Positions 1-8,594 are shown, counted from the first letter of the stretch. The stretch: 35,180 nucleotides of DNA from Bacteroides sp. (GCA_014802345.1 JAAVCM010000008.1:25223-60402); one strand, 5' to 3'. Numbers and translations are program-made. Notes: generated by a model from the letters alone, not told the origin.

Positions 1-1088
1 GCGAGTGCATGGGCGCTTTCGAGAGCCGGGATGATACCCTCGCGGCGTGTCAGGGTCATGGCTGCGTCAAGAGCCTCGGAGTCGGTGACGGCAAGCACCT
101 CGGCGCGTCCCGACGTGGCGAGGAAAGCGTGGAGCGGACCTATGCCGGGATAGTCAAGACCTGCCGAGATGGAGTAGGGTTCGACAATCTGTCCGTCGGA
201 GGTCTGCATCACCAGCGTGCGCGCTCCGTGGATGATTCCCTCGCTTCCAGCCTGAATGGTGGCTGCGGTCTCGCCGCTGTCCACTCCCTTGCCGGCTGCC
301 TCGGCCGCTATCAGCTTCACCTCGGGGCTGCCTATGAAGTGGTAGAACGCACCGGCGGCATTGCTTCCGCCTCCGACACACGCCACGACATAGTCGGGCG
401 TCTCGCGTCCGATGTGGCTCAGGAGCTGGCTGCGGATTTCCTTGCTGATGACCGACTGGAAGTGTGCCACCATCTCGGGGTAGGGGTGAGGGCCGACAGT
501 GCTGCCGATGATATAGAAGCTGTCGGGATTGCAACACCAGTCGCGGATTGCCTCGTTGGTCGCGTCTTTAAGGGTCTTGTTGCCGGAATGGACGGGGACT
601 ACCTTTGCACCGAGCATCTTCATGCGCTCGACGTTGGGCTGCTGGCGGGCTACGTCGGTCGCACCCATGTAGACCACACAATCCAGACCCATGAGGGCGC
701 AGACGGTAGCTGTCGCCACTCCGTGCTGTCCCGCGCCTGTCTCGGCTATGATGCGGGTCTTCCCCATGCGCTTGGCGAGCAGGGCGGAGCCGATGGCATT
801 GTTGATTTTATGTGCGCCGGTGTGGTTGAGGTCCTCGCGTTTGAGATAGATGTTGGTGCCGTAAAGTTCGCTGAGTCGGTCGGCACGGTAGAGTGGGGAG
901 GGACGGCCGACGTAGTCGCGCATCAGTGTGTCGAATTCCTGTTGGAAATCCTCGTCGTCAACGTAGCGGTAGAACGCCTCGCGGAGATTCTTGACATTGC
1001 TGTGGAGGATTTCGGGGATGTAGGCGCCCCCGAAGCGTCCGTAGTAGCCTTCCTCGTCGACCGGAAGGAGTGACTTGTAATGTTGCAT
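1..1088 (-). CDS. trpB: Tryptophan synthase beta chain (C-terminus beyond window)
   Basis: PLP enzyme that condenses indole with serine to make tryptophan, working with TrpA in an alpha2-beta2 complex in the cytosol. Read on the minus strand it begins [20 protein letters not shown] and contains the PLP-lysine motif [10 protein letters not shown], the glutamate-bearing [12 protein letters not shown] segment and the phosphate-binding GGGSNA loop. About 362 residues are visible; the family is near 395-400, so roughly 30 C-terminal residues are missing because the window starts inside the gene. The ATG at 1088 is the natural start: it gives the usual N-terminus and lies about 40 nt after the attenuator T-tract. 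trpB as first trp gene fits my recollection of Bacteroidales operons. The remaining trp genes would lie left of the window. Expression is likely controlled by the leader at 1126-1300. Confidence 0.97.
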   Translation of the reverse strand, partial: MQHYKSLLPVDEEGYYGRFGGAYIPEILHSNVKNLREAFYRYVDDEDFQQEFDTLMRDYVGRPSPLYRADRLSELYGTNIYLKREDLNHTGAHKINNAIGSALLAKRMGKTRIIAETGAGQHGVATATVCALMGLDCVVYMGATDVARQQPNVERMKMLGAKVVPVHSGNKTLKDATNEAIRDWCCNPDSFYIIGSTVGPHPYPEMVAHFQSVISKEIRSQLLSHIGRETPDYVVACVGGGSNAAGAFYHFIGSPEVKLIAAEAAGKGVDSGETAATIQAGSEGIIHGARTLVMQTSDGQIVEPYSISAGLDYPGIGPLHAFLATSGRAEVLAVTDSEALDAAMTLTRREGIIPALESAHAL

Positions 1089-1125
1089 ATCGTGCTTGTT
1101 ATGATGATTTTTTCTCTGACGTGGG

Positions 1126-1168
1126 AATAAAAAAGCTGTCGGCCACCGATTGTCTTTCGATGGCCGAC
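1126..1168 (-). terminator. trp attenuator terminator hairpin
   Basis: On the minus strand, GTCGGCCATCGA (1168-1157) pairs with TCGGTGGCCGAC (1149-1138), with one G-T wobble, and is followed by GCTTTTTTATT. That is a classic intrinsic terminator. It lies 38 nt before trpB and downstream of a Trp-rich leader peptide, so it should act as an attenuator rather than an operon-end terminator. Its 5' arm (1160-1153 region through 1168) can instead pair with the leader segment at 1240-1247. Confidence 0.9.
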
Positions 1169-1234
1169 CGCGTATAATAGCTAAATCTTGGTTCGTTGAT
1201 TTGTATAGATTCGTGTGATTGCCGCAAACATGAA

Positions 1235-1300
1235 TCATTGCCATCGATATATCCTACCGATGCGCCACCAATAATTCATATTAATAAGCATATTTGTCAT
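1235..1300 (-). CDS. trpL: trp leader peptide (21 aa, Trp-Trp plus a third Trp)
   Basis: A short ORF on the minus strand between a canonical promoter and the terminator hairpin before trpB. It reads [20 protein letters not shown] followed by Q and a stop. It has tandem Trp codons at 11-12 and another at 20, i.e. 3 Trp in 21 residues, far above chance. Codons 18-21 contain TCGATGGC (1247-1240), perfectly complementary to GCCATCGA in the 5' arm of the terminator. Codons 13-15 carry CATCG, which can pair with CGATG of the same segment. Ribosomes paused at codons 11-12 would cover CATCG and leave the second segment free to form an antiterminator. Ribosomes reaching the stop would cover it and allow termination. 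This is the standard logic of ribosome-mediated trp attenuation; its use here is inference. Met4 or Met8 could also be the start. Confidence 0.85.
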   Translation of the reverse strand: MTNMLINMNYWWRIGRIYRWQ

Positions 1301-1327
1301 CTTGATACTTCCGTTTTTCGGATGGTG

Positions 1328-1359
1328 CAAATTTATAGCTATTCAACCTCACGAGCAAA
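1328..1359 (-). promoter_or_regulatory. trp operon promoter (Bacteroidetes type)
   Basis: Minus-strand -33 box TTTG (complement of 1356-1359), exactly 20 nt, then -7 box TAAATTTG (complement of 1328-1335). This matches the Bacteroidetes primary sigma consensus. It puts the transcript start near 1322, about 20 nt before the leader peptide ATG. Confidence 0.85.
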
Positions 1360-1706
1360 TAAATTGTTGAAAAATTTCCTCTGTCACCGTCATTTTCTAA
1401 CTTAATGACCATCTTTTGGTCAGAAACACCTGATTGACGCGGGTGACGGGGATGGGAACAGCCGCTTTCCTTCGCGGTCTGGATTCATGGAGGGATGTGG
1501 ATGGGAACAGGGGTGTTTTATTATTTATTAATAAATATAGGTGAAAGCCCGTAATGGGGCAGAATAGAAAATATCTGTAATAAATCTTCCATTTTTTCTT
1601 TCATTTTGCCACCCCTGAAACCAACAAAATACCAAAATGTTGTCGTTAACAATGTTATTTAACATCTTTTTACATAAAACTAATTAACATATCCGTAAAA
1701 ATATAT
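1360..1706. other. Intergenic region between trp and SusC promoters, no gene seen
   Basis: Non-coding stretch between divergent promoters. It holds a 12-bp direct repeat (GGATGGGAACAG at 1450-1461 and 1499-1510), a 16-bp perfect AT palindrome (1522-1537) and a small inverted repeat TGACCA/TGGTCA near 1405-1421. No gene or recognised RNA is visible. Confidence 0.5.
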
Positions 1707-1714
1707 TACTTTTG
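1707..1714 (+). promoter_or_regulatory. Probable -7 element for the first SusC/SusD operon
   Basis: TACTTTTG matches TAnnTTTG, but no clear TTTG is found 19-21 nt upstream, so the promoter may be weak or activator-dependent. It would start transcription near 1720 and leave a 5' leader of about 365 nt before the SusC ATG. Confidence 0.5.
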
Positions 1715-1719
1715 CCCCC

Positions 1720-2084
1720 GAATAGTTTAGGATTTGTGAAAAAATCATTAGGTTTTATTGTTTTTTCATCCATCCCAGTTTCCTCATGGCATCAAAATCA
1801 TGCTGGCCAGTCAAACCGAAAACAGACCATTCAACCCTGCAACATTCCCCGCCGCCCGGTGGTGAATCTGCGAAAACAAAACATAGGTACAAATACTGAT
1901 TGTGATATAACTGAAACGAACTGCGCCCCTTTAACCCTTCCAGCGGAAAGCAACCGGAGTGATACCGACTGCAATCCGAATTTATTTAACCTCCTGCCTC
2001 TCTCGTCAGAATCTACGATTTCAACCTTGAAGATAATTAAATTTTCAATACTTTAACTAATTTCGTATTACTTAACTACCAGGT
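1720..2084 (+). other. Long 5' leader of the first SusC gene
   Basis: About 365 nt between the proposed promoter and the SusC start. An open frame of 114 codons starting with TTG at 1712 crosses it, but its product has no recognisable features, so I treat it as untranslated. The last part contains a pyrimidine-rich stretch near 1990-2010. Positions 2072-2084 begin the 54-bp inverted repeat shared with the second SusC gene. Confidence 0.4.
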
Positions 2085-2125
2085 ATGAAAAAGCTGTTTC
2101 TACTACTTGCGGCCCTCATCACCAC
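2072..2125 (+). repeat. 54-bp perfect inverted repeat, left copy (SusC start)
   Basis: Identical to the reverse complement of 18938-18991. It begins TTAACTACCAGGTATG, so it covers 13 nt upstream of the start codon plus the first 41 nt of the SusC gene (signal peptide). Identity covers every third codon position and the untranslated bases, then drops to scattered matches. Confidence 0.9.
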
Positions 2126-5087
2126 CATTGCGGTCATGGCTCAGAACCAGACCGTTAGCGGTACGGTGACAAGCGCCGAAAACGGTGAGCCACTTATCGG
2201 TGCCACTGTCATGGGTGTGGGTACTAAAATCGGTACCTCAACTGACATCGACGGTAACTTTACCCTTACTCTTCCGTCGACTGTGACTAAACTTCAGGTC
2301 TCCTACGTCAGTATGAAGACTACGGATGTGACCATCGTCCCGGGTCATCTGAACATTGCACTTGAAAATGCCAACACCCTCAGCGAGGTTGTCGTCACCG
2401 GCTATGGCGTGCAGCGCAAAGCTGCCTTCACCGGTGCAGCCTCAGTGCTTGACGGCGATGTGATTGAAAAGAAATCCGACGTGAACTTCGTGAAGTCTCT
2501 CGAAGGCTCGGTCACCGGTTTCCAGTACAACAACTCCACTTCGGCTCCCGGTCTGTTCGGCACTGTCTATGTGCGCGGTATGAGTTCACTCTCATCCAGC
2601 TCTCAGCCCCTTTATGTGGTTGATGGTATGCCGGTCAACTCCGACTATGAGGGTCTCAGCTCAACCAACAACAACTATTTCGACCCGATGGCTGCCTACA
2701 ACCCCAACGACATCGAGAGTGTCACCGTCCTCAAAGATGCCGCCGCAACCGCCATCTACGGTTCGCGTGCTGCCAACGGTGTCATCATCATCACTACCAA
2801 GAAGGGTGGCGAAGGCAAATTCAACCTCAATGTCGACATCAAGCAGGGCTTCACTTCAATGGCCAACAACAACATGAAGTATGCCAACGCAGCAACCACA
2901 ATGGATCTTTTCGCAAAAGGCTATGCAGCCCGTACAGGAAGATCATACAATGATGCGTATGACATCATCCTCAACAATGTCGGTTGGGACGGCGTTACAG
3001 ACACCGACTGGGTGGATGCTGTCACCCGCAAGGGCTACTATCAGGACTACAACATCAGCTTCAACGGCACAAGCGGCTCTACGAACTACTACGGTTCTAT
3101 CGGCTATGTGGATTCCGAAGGTCTCGTCATCAACTCGGGAAATACCCGCTACTCAGGCCGTGTGAATGTCGACACAAAATATAAATATTTCTCGGCAGGT
3201 GTCAACGCTTCACTCTCTTGGTCAAAGAACAACAACTTCTCACAGGCGACCAACGGTTCGATGACCAACCCGCTCGTAGGTGCAGTCTCGTCGATGCTTC
3301 CCTTCGATCCCGTGTATAACGAAGACGGAACATACTACGGCGCAGGTCAGATCTACAACCCGGTAGCTGTCAACGACAAGAAACTCGGCGACCTCAACGA
3401 AGTGACCAACCAGACAATCAACGCCAATCCTTGGCTGCGCATCGACCTTCCTTTCGGAATCTGGATCAAGACTAATTTCGGTGCCAACCTCGTTGACCAG
3501 ACCGAATACAACTACTGGAGTGCAATCTACAATCCGCAGGGCGCAAACTACAACGGTCTCGGCCAGCAGTACAAGTCGCGCATCAGCACCCTCACTTGGA
3601 CCAATACCATCGGCTGGAACAAGACTTTTGACGAAAAGCATGTCATCGACCTCCTCTTGGGTCAGGAATGTCAGCGCTACGACTACCACTACGACTATTA
3701 CAGCAAGACTGACTTCCCCTTCGCAAGCTCAGGTATGCGCGACATGACCACCGCAGGTTCCGACAATGGCAGCGAATACTACCGTGCCGAATCACGTCTT
3801 GCCTCATACTTCGTTGACGCCCACTATTCATACGACAACCGTTACTATCTCTCCGCATCTTACCGCCGCGACGGTTCATCAGTGTTCGGTTCGTCCAACC
3901 GCTGGGGTAACTTCTGGTCGGTAGGTGGCAAGTGGCGTTTCTCTCAGGAAGGTTTCCTCAACAATGCCACATGGCTCAGCAACGGCGCATTCCGTATCTC
4001 CTACGGTACTGTCGGTAACCAGTCACTTCCCTCGCTCTACGCTTCACGCGGCTACTATGCAGCGGGCTACAACTACAACGAAACTCCCGGTATGGTCCCC
4101 GTGCAGATTTCAAATCCCGACCTGACATGGGAAACCTCACGCAAGTTTGACGTAGGTCTCGACCTCTCGCTCTTCAACCGTGTGAACCTCACATTTGACT
4201 ACTACAACGATGTCACTGCCGACGCACTCTATTCAGTACCTCTTTCGATGACCACCGGTCTGAAATCGACCTACAAGAACATCGGTAAGATTCGCAACCG
4301 TGGTGTCGAACTCGGCCTCAACGGTGTCGCCTTCACCAACCGCGACGTGACCGTCAGCCTGTTCGCCAACCTCACATGGAACCAGAACCGCGTCATCAAA
4401 CTCGCCGACGGTTCAGTTGAAGGTACCTATTCCATCATTGAAGAAGGCCATCCCTACCGCCAGTTCTATATGCCTGAATATGCAGGTGTAAATCCCGAGA
4501 ACGGTATGGCTCTCTACTATCTCAATGCAGAAGGCGATGAAACAACCGAAGACTATACCGCGGCTGCCAAGCGTTATGTCGGCTCCGCCGAACCCAAGGT
4601 CTACGGTGCTTTCGGCGTAAACGCCAAGGCTTACGGCTTTGATTTCTCGATGCAGTTCAACTATCGTCTCGGCGGCAAGGTCTACGATACCGGCCACTCC
4701 TTCACCGGCTGGGGCATGAGCCTTATGACTCCCCTCCAGACTGTCGCCGACAATTCATGGACTCCCGAAACTCCCGATGCCAAATATCCTCAGTACATCT
4801 ACGGCGACCCCTACAAGTCAACCAGCAGCAACTATTCGTCACGCTGGATGATGAACGGAAGCTATCTCCGTCTGAGCAACATCACTTTCGGCTACACCAT
4901 CCCCGCCAACATCACGAAGAAGGCTCTCATCTCGAAGTGCCGCATCTACACCTCGTTTGACAACGTACACACTTGGACCGCTTCAGACTTCATCGGCTAC
5001 AACCCCGAGACCTATTCGTCAGGTGTCATCGCATGGCAGTATCCCGCAGCCTTCACCTTCACCGGTGGCATCCAGCTCACATTCTAA
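2085..5087 (+). CDS. SusC/RagA-family TonB-dependent outer-membrane transporter
   Basis: Outer-membrane barrel that imports a glycan or peptide captured with its SusD lipoprotein partner, driven by TonB-ExbBD. The 1000-residue product has a signal peptide (residues 1-19, ending VMAQ). A carboxypeptidase-D-regulatory-like domain follows (about 24-98, with GEPLIGATV and TSTDIDGNF). Next comes a SusC plug domain (about 105-240, with VYVRGMSSL, LYVVDGMP, VTVLKDAAATAIYGSRAANG and IIITTKKG), then a long barrel ending in aromatic F (GGIQLTF), as outer-membrane barrels do. The N-terminal 60 residues nearly match the SusC at 15727-18978, after which the proteins differ strongly. The SusD partner follows 46 nt downstream. 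No glycoside hydrolase, anti-sigma factor or two-component sensor is adjacent, so the substrate cannot be inferred. Confidence 0.95.
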   Translation: MKKLFLLLAALITTIAVMAQNQTVSGTVTSAENGEPLIGATVMGVGTKIGTSTDIDGNFTLTLPSTVTKLQVSYVSMKTTDVTIVPGHLNIALENANTLSEVVVTGYGVQRKAAFTGAASVLDGDVIEKKSDVNFVKSLEGSVTGFQYNNSTSAPGLFGTVYVRGMSSLSSSSQPLYVVDGMPVNSDYEGLSSTNNNYFDPMAAYNPNDIESVTVLKDAAATAIYGSRAANGVIIITTKKGGEGKFNLNVDIKQGFTSMANNNMKYANAATTMDLFAKGYAARTGRSYNDAYDIILNNVGWDGVTDTDWVDAVTRKGYYQDYNISFNGTSGSTNYYGSIGYVDSEGLVINSGNTRYSGRVNVDTKYKYFSAGVNASLSWSKNNNFSQATNGSMTNPLVGAVSSMLPFDPVYNEDGTYYGAGQIYNPVAVNDKKLGDLNEVTNQTINANPWLRIDLPFGIWIKTNFGANLVDQTEYNYWSAIYNPQGANYNGLGQQYKSRISTLTWTNTIGWNKTFDEKHVIDLLLGQECQRYDYHYDYYSKTDFPFASSGMRDMTTAGSDNGSEYYRAESRLASYFVDAHYSYDNRYYLSASYRRDGSSVFGSSNRWGNFWSVGGKWRFSQEGFLNNATWLSNGAFRISYGTVGNQSLPSLYASRGYYAAGYNYNETPGMVPVQISNPDLTWETSRKFDVGLDLSLFNRVNLTFDYYNDVTADALYSVPLSMTTGLKSTYKNIGKIRNRGVELGLNGVAFTNRDVTVSLFANLTWNQNRVIKLADGSVEGTYSIIEEGHPYRQFYMPEYAGVNPENGMALYYLNAEGDETTEDYTAAAKRYVGSAEPKVYGAFGVNAKAYGFDFSMQFNYRLGGKVYDTGHSFTGWGMSLMTPLQTVADNSWTPETPDAKYPQYIYGDPYKSTSSNYSSRWMMNGSYLRLSNITFGYTIPANITKKALISKCRIYTSFDNVHTWTASDFIGYNPETYSSGVIAWQYPAAFTFTGGIQLTF

Positions 5088-5133
5088 TCATATAAAAACG
5101 ATTCCAACAAATCATAACTAAGGAAATAAATAT

Positions 5134-6609
5134 ATGAAAAAACTATATATCAAAGCTATCGGCGCCCTTCTCCTCGGCGGAAGCATGGTGGGTTGTGGCG
5201 ACAGCTTCCTTGACACCGATATATACAATGGTATCGACATTGATTCGGGTCTCAACAGCGTCACCAACATCGGTTATGCGCTAAACGGTACCTACTATCG
5301 TCTGTTCTACTACTATTTCGCCGGCAACTATGCCACTTCATTCGGCGATATAGCCTCAGACCTCTCCTACTGGAACCACGAGACCAACCATTTCTCCGAC
5401 ATCTATACATTCGCTCCCACCTCCACCGATCTCTATCTGGAAGATATCTGGGACTACGGCTATAAGGTGGTCGACAACAGTTCCCGTATCATCAAGGCAG
5501 GTACTGAAATGACGGTTGAAGAAAGTGAGGAGGCAGAACTCGATATGTATCTCGCGGAGGCATACGCACTCCGTGCTTACGGCCACTTCGTCCTCGTCAA
5601 CATCTTCGGCCATCAGGTCAAGGTCGACGGTCAGGATTTCTCGTCGAAGCCCGGTATCGTATTGGTTGATCAGCCTATCACTCCCAGCGATAATGTCAGC
5701 CGCGCAACCGTCGGTGAGACCTACACATCCATCATAAAGGATCTCAAGCTGGCTATCGAATATTTCGACAAGGCCGGTCAGACCAAGGGCACACCCCTCT
5801 ATTTCAATCCGGCTGCCGTCTGGGGTCTCCTCTCGCGTGTCTATCTCTACATGGAGGACTATCAGAACTCAATCGACGCCGCTCAGAAAGCACTTACGAT
5901 TGGCGGTGTAAGCACCCTCGCCACTACCGATGCCTCCTACAAGGCTCTCTACAACGGCGAACTCAGCAACAATGAAAGTTTCTTCTGCCTTGCCATCAAC
6001 ACCACCACCAACTGGAGTGCGAACTCCTGCGGTACACTGTGGTCGACTTACAGTTACAGTCCCAGTCCCTATCTCCAGTCAATCATGGCTGAGAACGACG
6101 TACGCCGTGCTGTATGGGGATGGGCTTCGAACACGACTCCTTCCGTGCCTTGGTTCACCAGCGGTAAGTTCGGTGCCTTCGGTCTCGGCGGTAACTCTGC
6201 CTACGGTACCAACTACCTCATCAACGCACCCGAGATGTTCCTCAACCAAGCTGAATCATACGTCAAGCAGAAGAATGTTGACAATGCCAAGGCTGCCCTT
6301 CTCACAGTTGCCAAGCGTAACCCTGCAATCACTTCGGTTGATGACCTCCCCTCCGACCTCACCGCTCTTATGAGCTTCATTCAGGAGGAGCGCGCACGCG
6401 AACTTTTCCAAGAGGGTCACCGTCTGTATGACCTCCGCCGCTGGGATGTCAAAGCCAACCTCTATGCCACCGGCGCACCCGAAATCGACTGGCTGCTGAA
6501 AAACGTGAAGGTTTCCGATTGTGTCTATCCCATTCCCGACGCTGAAATCAACACCAAGGCCGGTGTAACTCAGAACGAGGGCTGGAACAGCACCTTCCCC
6601 AAGATGTAA
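5134..6609 (+). CDS. SusD/RagB-family nutrient-binding surface lipoprotein
   Basis: Surface lipoprotein that acts as the lid and substrate-binding partner of the SusC barrel encoded just upstream. The 491-residue protein starts with a lipoprotein signal ending GGSMVGC (lipid-carrying Cys21), then CGDSFLDTD. It has SusD-family features: alpha-helical TPR-like segments such as LAEAYALRAYGHFVLVNIFG, the AAVWGLLSRVYLYMEDYQNSIDAAQKA region, and a C-terminal segment with IQEERARELFQEGHRLYDLRRW and CVYPIPDAEI. Length is normal for the family. It shares an operon with SusC and ends 20 nt before a strong terminator. The bound substrate is unknown. Confidence 0.95.
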   Translation: MKKLYIKAIGALLLGGSMVGCGDSFLDTDIYNGIDIDSGLNSVTNIGYALNGTYYRLFYYYFAGNYATSFGDIASDLSYWNHETNHFSDIYTFAPTSTDLYLEDIWDYGYKVVDNSSRIIKAGTEMTVEESEEAELDMYLAEAYALRAYGHFVLVNIFGHQVKVDGQDFSSKPGIVLVDQPITPSDNVSRATVGETYTSIIKDLKLAIEYFDKAGQTKGTPLYFNPAAVWGLLSRVYLYMEDYQNSIDAAQKALTIGGVSTLATTDASYKALYNGELSNNESFFCLAINTTTNWSANSCGTLWSTYSYSPSPYLQSIMAENDVRRAVWGWASNTTPSVPWFTSGKFGAFGLGGNSAYGTNYLINAPEMFLNQAESYVKQKNVDNAKAALLTVAKRNPAITSVDDLPSDLTALMSFIQEERARELFQEGHRLYDLRRWDVKANLYATGAPEIDWLLKNVKVSDCVYPIPDAEINTKAGVTQNEGWNSTFPKM

Positions 6610-6628
6610 TTTACATCCACACTGCTAA

Positions 6629-6676
6629 AACATCACCCTGCATCGGTATATGCCCGATGCAGGGTGATGTTTTTTA
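6629..6676 (+). terminator. Intrinsic terminator of the SusC/SusD operon
   Basis: Stem ACATCACCCTGCATCGG (6630-6646) pairs perfectly with CCGATGCAGGGTGATGT (6654-6670), followed by TTTTTT. The opposite strand carries only four T after the stem, so it may also slow transcription from the convergent minus-strand operon. Confidence 0.93.
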
Positions 6677-6716
6677 TGCGTAATTCAGAGTGTGGAGCTG
6701 ATGACTGCTTGCCGCC

Positions 6717-7379
6717 CTATTCCGCTTCCGGGCGGCGGGTGAGGCGGAAGATTTTGCCGTCGTAGCGGAAATCGAGGAGTCCCATCGAGTGGAGGCGGAT
6801 GACGATGTCCTCGGCAAGAGCGCGTGAGACATGTGCCGAGAGCATGAAATCGTCGAACACCGTCGGGCCCTCCTCCATCATGGCTATCAGACGCTGTTCG
6901 GCTGCCGAGAGGGAGAACACACAGCCGTCAGACTCAGCGGCAGCCACCCACGCCCTCACCATAAGGTCGGGGGCAGCTATATTCTCATCCTTGACGCGAT
7001 AATAGGCGCGGCGTGAACCATCTGATTCAAGAACCTCCACAGGGCGACGCTCGGCACGGTCAATCTCTATGCGGAGGACCACTTTGTCAGGCTCCGTCTT
7101 GAAAGCCGTCACACGGATTTCCTGCGATGGACGGCAATACATCTCGGCTGCCTGCTCGATGACATAAATATCCTCCTCGTTGCGGACACCGGCAATCACA
7201 CCGTTGTCCTTGACCCCGACAAGCAGACGGCCGCCATCGTTGTTGGCAAATGCCGAAATGCTGCGGGCTATCTTGCGGGCATCGGATATTGCAAACTTGA
7301 AATCCTGATGCTCGTGCTCTCCCTCCTCAATGAGGGAGGCTATGTAGAATTTTCCCTTTATTCCTTTCAGGTCTTTCAT
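6717..7379 (-). CDS. AlbA_2/Schlafen-type divergent ATPase-domain protein
   Basis: A 220-residue protein whose first two thirds match the AlbA_2 domain (PF04326, also called divergent AAA-4): GEHEHQDFKFAISD, IARSISAFANNDGGRLLVGVKDNG, and later RIEIDRAERRPVEV with AYYRVKDEN. The C-terminal about 60 residues look like a small winged-helix unit (AEQRLIAMMEEGPTVFDDFM...). Such proteins are often called transcriptional regulators or nucleic-acid-binding proteins, but the exact role is not established. It lies 70 nt downstream of luxS on the same strand and is probably the last gene of the tatA-tatC-mtnN-luxS operon. The 70-nt gap contains a palindromic repeat. Confidence 0.85.
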   Translation of the reverse strand: MKDLKGIKGKFYIASLIEEGEHEHQDFKFAISDARKIARSISAFANNDGGRLLVGVKDNGVIAGVRNEEDIYVIEQAAEMYCRPSQEIRVTAFKTEPDKVVLRIEIDRAERRPVEVLESDGSRRAYYRVKDENIAAPDLMVRAWVAAAESDGCVFSLSAAEQRLIAMMEEGPTVFDDFMLSAHVSRALAEDIVIRLHSMGLLDFRYDGKIFRLTRRPEAE

Positions 7380-7404
7380 TTAGATTAGAAGATTTTGGCG
7401 GGGA

Positions 7405-7459
7405 CTTGTCGGACGAGTCCGACTAATCCGACTGGTCTGAACCGGACTTTCAGTCCGGA
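7405..7459. repeat. Palindromic GTCGGACT-type repeat cluster at the luxS end
   Basis: Two perfect inverted repeats lie side by side: GTCGGAC/GTCCGAC (7409-7422 region) and CCGGACT/AGTCCGG (7442-7458). Between them are further TCCGACT units spaced about 9 nt apart. The second palindrome overlaps the last luxS codons and its stop. It resembles short dispersed palindromic elements, but genome-wide dispersal cannot be seen from one copy. It could also form an RNA hairpin that modulates luxS versus downstream expression. Confidence 0.6.
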
Positions 7460-7932
7460 TAATTGAGATTTTCGGGGCGCGGGGAGGCAAGAACCTCGTC
7501 AATGTATGTGCGGGCGGCAGCGCGGGCGGCGGGGAGGTCCATGAACGACCAGTTGCCACAGTCGCGTGGACTCGCCCCCGGAACATCTCCCTCGAATGAG
7601 GCGACAAACTCCATCGTCTCGCGGACCAGCGGGAGGATGGCGCTACTGTCAAGCTCACCCTGCACGATGAGATAATTGCCCGTGCAGCACCCCATAGGCC
7701 CCCAGTAGACAATGCGGTCCTTCCACTCGGGATGATTGCGAAGATATGTCGCAGCAAGATGTTCGAGCGCGTGGAGAGCCTCGGGACTGAGTGCGGGCTG
7801 ACGGTTAGGCTCGGTCATGCGTACATCGAAGGTGGTGACGGCATCACCCGAAGGGGTGAAGTCGCGGCGCGAGACGTAGATGCCGCGCAGGAGACGGTTG
7901 TGGTCTATTGTGAAACTGGGTATCTTTTTCAT
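7450..7932 (-). CDS. luxS: S-ribosylhomocysteine lyase
   Basis: Cleaves S-ribosylhomocysteine to homocysteine and DPD, the precursor of AI-2, in the activated methyl cycle. The 160-residue product has the metal-binding motif HALEH (His54, Glu57, His58), the catalytic cysteine in GPMGCCTGNY (Cys82; most homologues have Arg after this Cys, here it is Cys) and the third metal ligand in DCGN (Cys125). Length is normal. Its ATG overlaps the mtnN stop by 4 nt (ATGA), so translation is probably coupled to the enzyme that makes its substrate. The final codons (Tyr-Pro-Asp) lie at or inside a palindromic repeat, so the natural C-terminus may have been altered by it. Confidence 0.97.
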   Translation of the reverse strand: MKKIPSFTIDHNRLLRGIYVSRRDFTPSGDAVTTFDVRMTEPNRQPALSPEALHALEHLAATYLRNHPEWKDRIVYWGPMGCCTGNYLIVQGELDSSAILPLVRETMEFVASFEGDVPGASPRDCGNWSFMDLPAARAAARTYIDEVLASPRPENLNYPD

Positions 7933-8594
7933 AGTGATGACAGGATTTCTCTGACGATGGCAAACGATTTCTGCGGAGCAGCCTCCCAGAAATCCTCATA
8001 CTGCTGCGAATTGTCGTGGGAACACCAAGGAGTGTCGCTGATGACGCGCATACACATAAAGGGAACGCCACGCATGGTGCATACATGCGCGATGGCAGCC
8101 GATTCCATGTCGACAGCCATCACCTCGGGGAAATGGCCGCGTATGGTGTCAATTTCATCCTTCGAGGATATGAAAAGTTCGCCCGAGGCAACGAGTCCGC
8201 GCTTGATGCCGGATGTCTCTTTCAGTTCGGGAAGCTGCGCGGTGAAAAACCGGGGAGAACCGGGGACACGCCCCCACTCCTCGCCGATACACCAGAAGTC
8301 GTGGTGGACGAGACGGTCGGCGATGACAATGTCCATGACCGTCACCTCGTTGCCCGCTCCGGCAGCCACGCCTGTATTGATGACGAGTTCAGGGCCGAAA
8401 GCGTCGATGAGGCTCACGGTGCCGACGGCTGCATTGACCTTACCTATGCCACACTGCATGACGGCAACCTCGTTGCGCCCGATTCGCCCGCAATGATATG
8501 TGATGGCACCGCGGCTGACGGTCGACGCGTCGGAGAGGAGAGGAAGTATCAGGGCCAGTTCCTTCTGCATGGCCACGATGATGCCTATTTTCAT
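7929..8594 (-). CDS. mtnN: 5'-methylthioadenosine/S-adenosylhomocysteine nucleosidase
   Basis: Hydrolyses the adenine from S-adenosylhomocysteine and methylthioadenosine, relieving inhibition of methyltransferases. The 221-residue protein starts MKIGIIVAMQKELALIL with the expected Glu12, has INTGVAAGAG, the substrate-binding VAVDMESAAIAHV segment and the catalytic Asp in VISDTPW. It precedes luxS with a 4-nt overlap, giving the complete two-step route from SAH to homocysteine and AI-2 precursor. It starts 39 nt after tatC on the same strand. Confidence 0.97.
   Translation of the reverse strand: MKIGIIVAMQKELALILPLLSDASTVSRGAITYHCGRIGRNEVAVMQCGIGKVNAAVGTVSLIDAFGPELVINTGVAAGAGNEVTVMDIVIADRLVHHDFWCIGEEWGRVPGSPRFFTAQLPELKETSGIKRGLVASGELFISSKDEIDTIRGHFPEVMAVDMESAAIAHVCTMRGVPFMCMRVISDTPWCSHDNSQQYEDFWEAAPQKSFAIVREILSSL

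Noticed and set aside
9-1073. Plus-strand open frame of 354 codons opposite trpB
   Set aside because: Antisense shadow of a GC-rich conserved gene; the protein has no recognisable features while the minus strand reads as TrpB.
1196-1405. Plus-strand open frame of 69 codons
   Set aside because: It runs antisense through the trp leader and promoter and has no coding character.
1712-2056. Open frame of 114 codons before the first SusC
   Set aside because: Starts with TTG at the proposed -7 box, low-complexity product, no family features; treated as leader.
7380-7757. Minus-strand open frame of 125 codons overlapping luxS
   Set aside because: Out-of-frame Arg/Ser/Pro-rich shadow of luxS.
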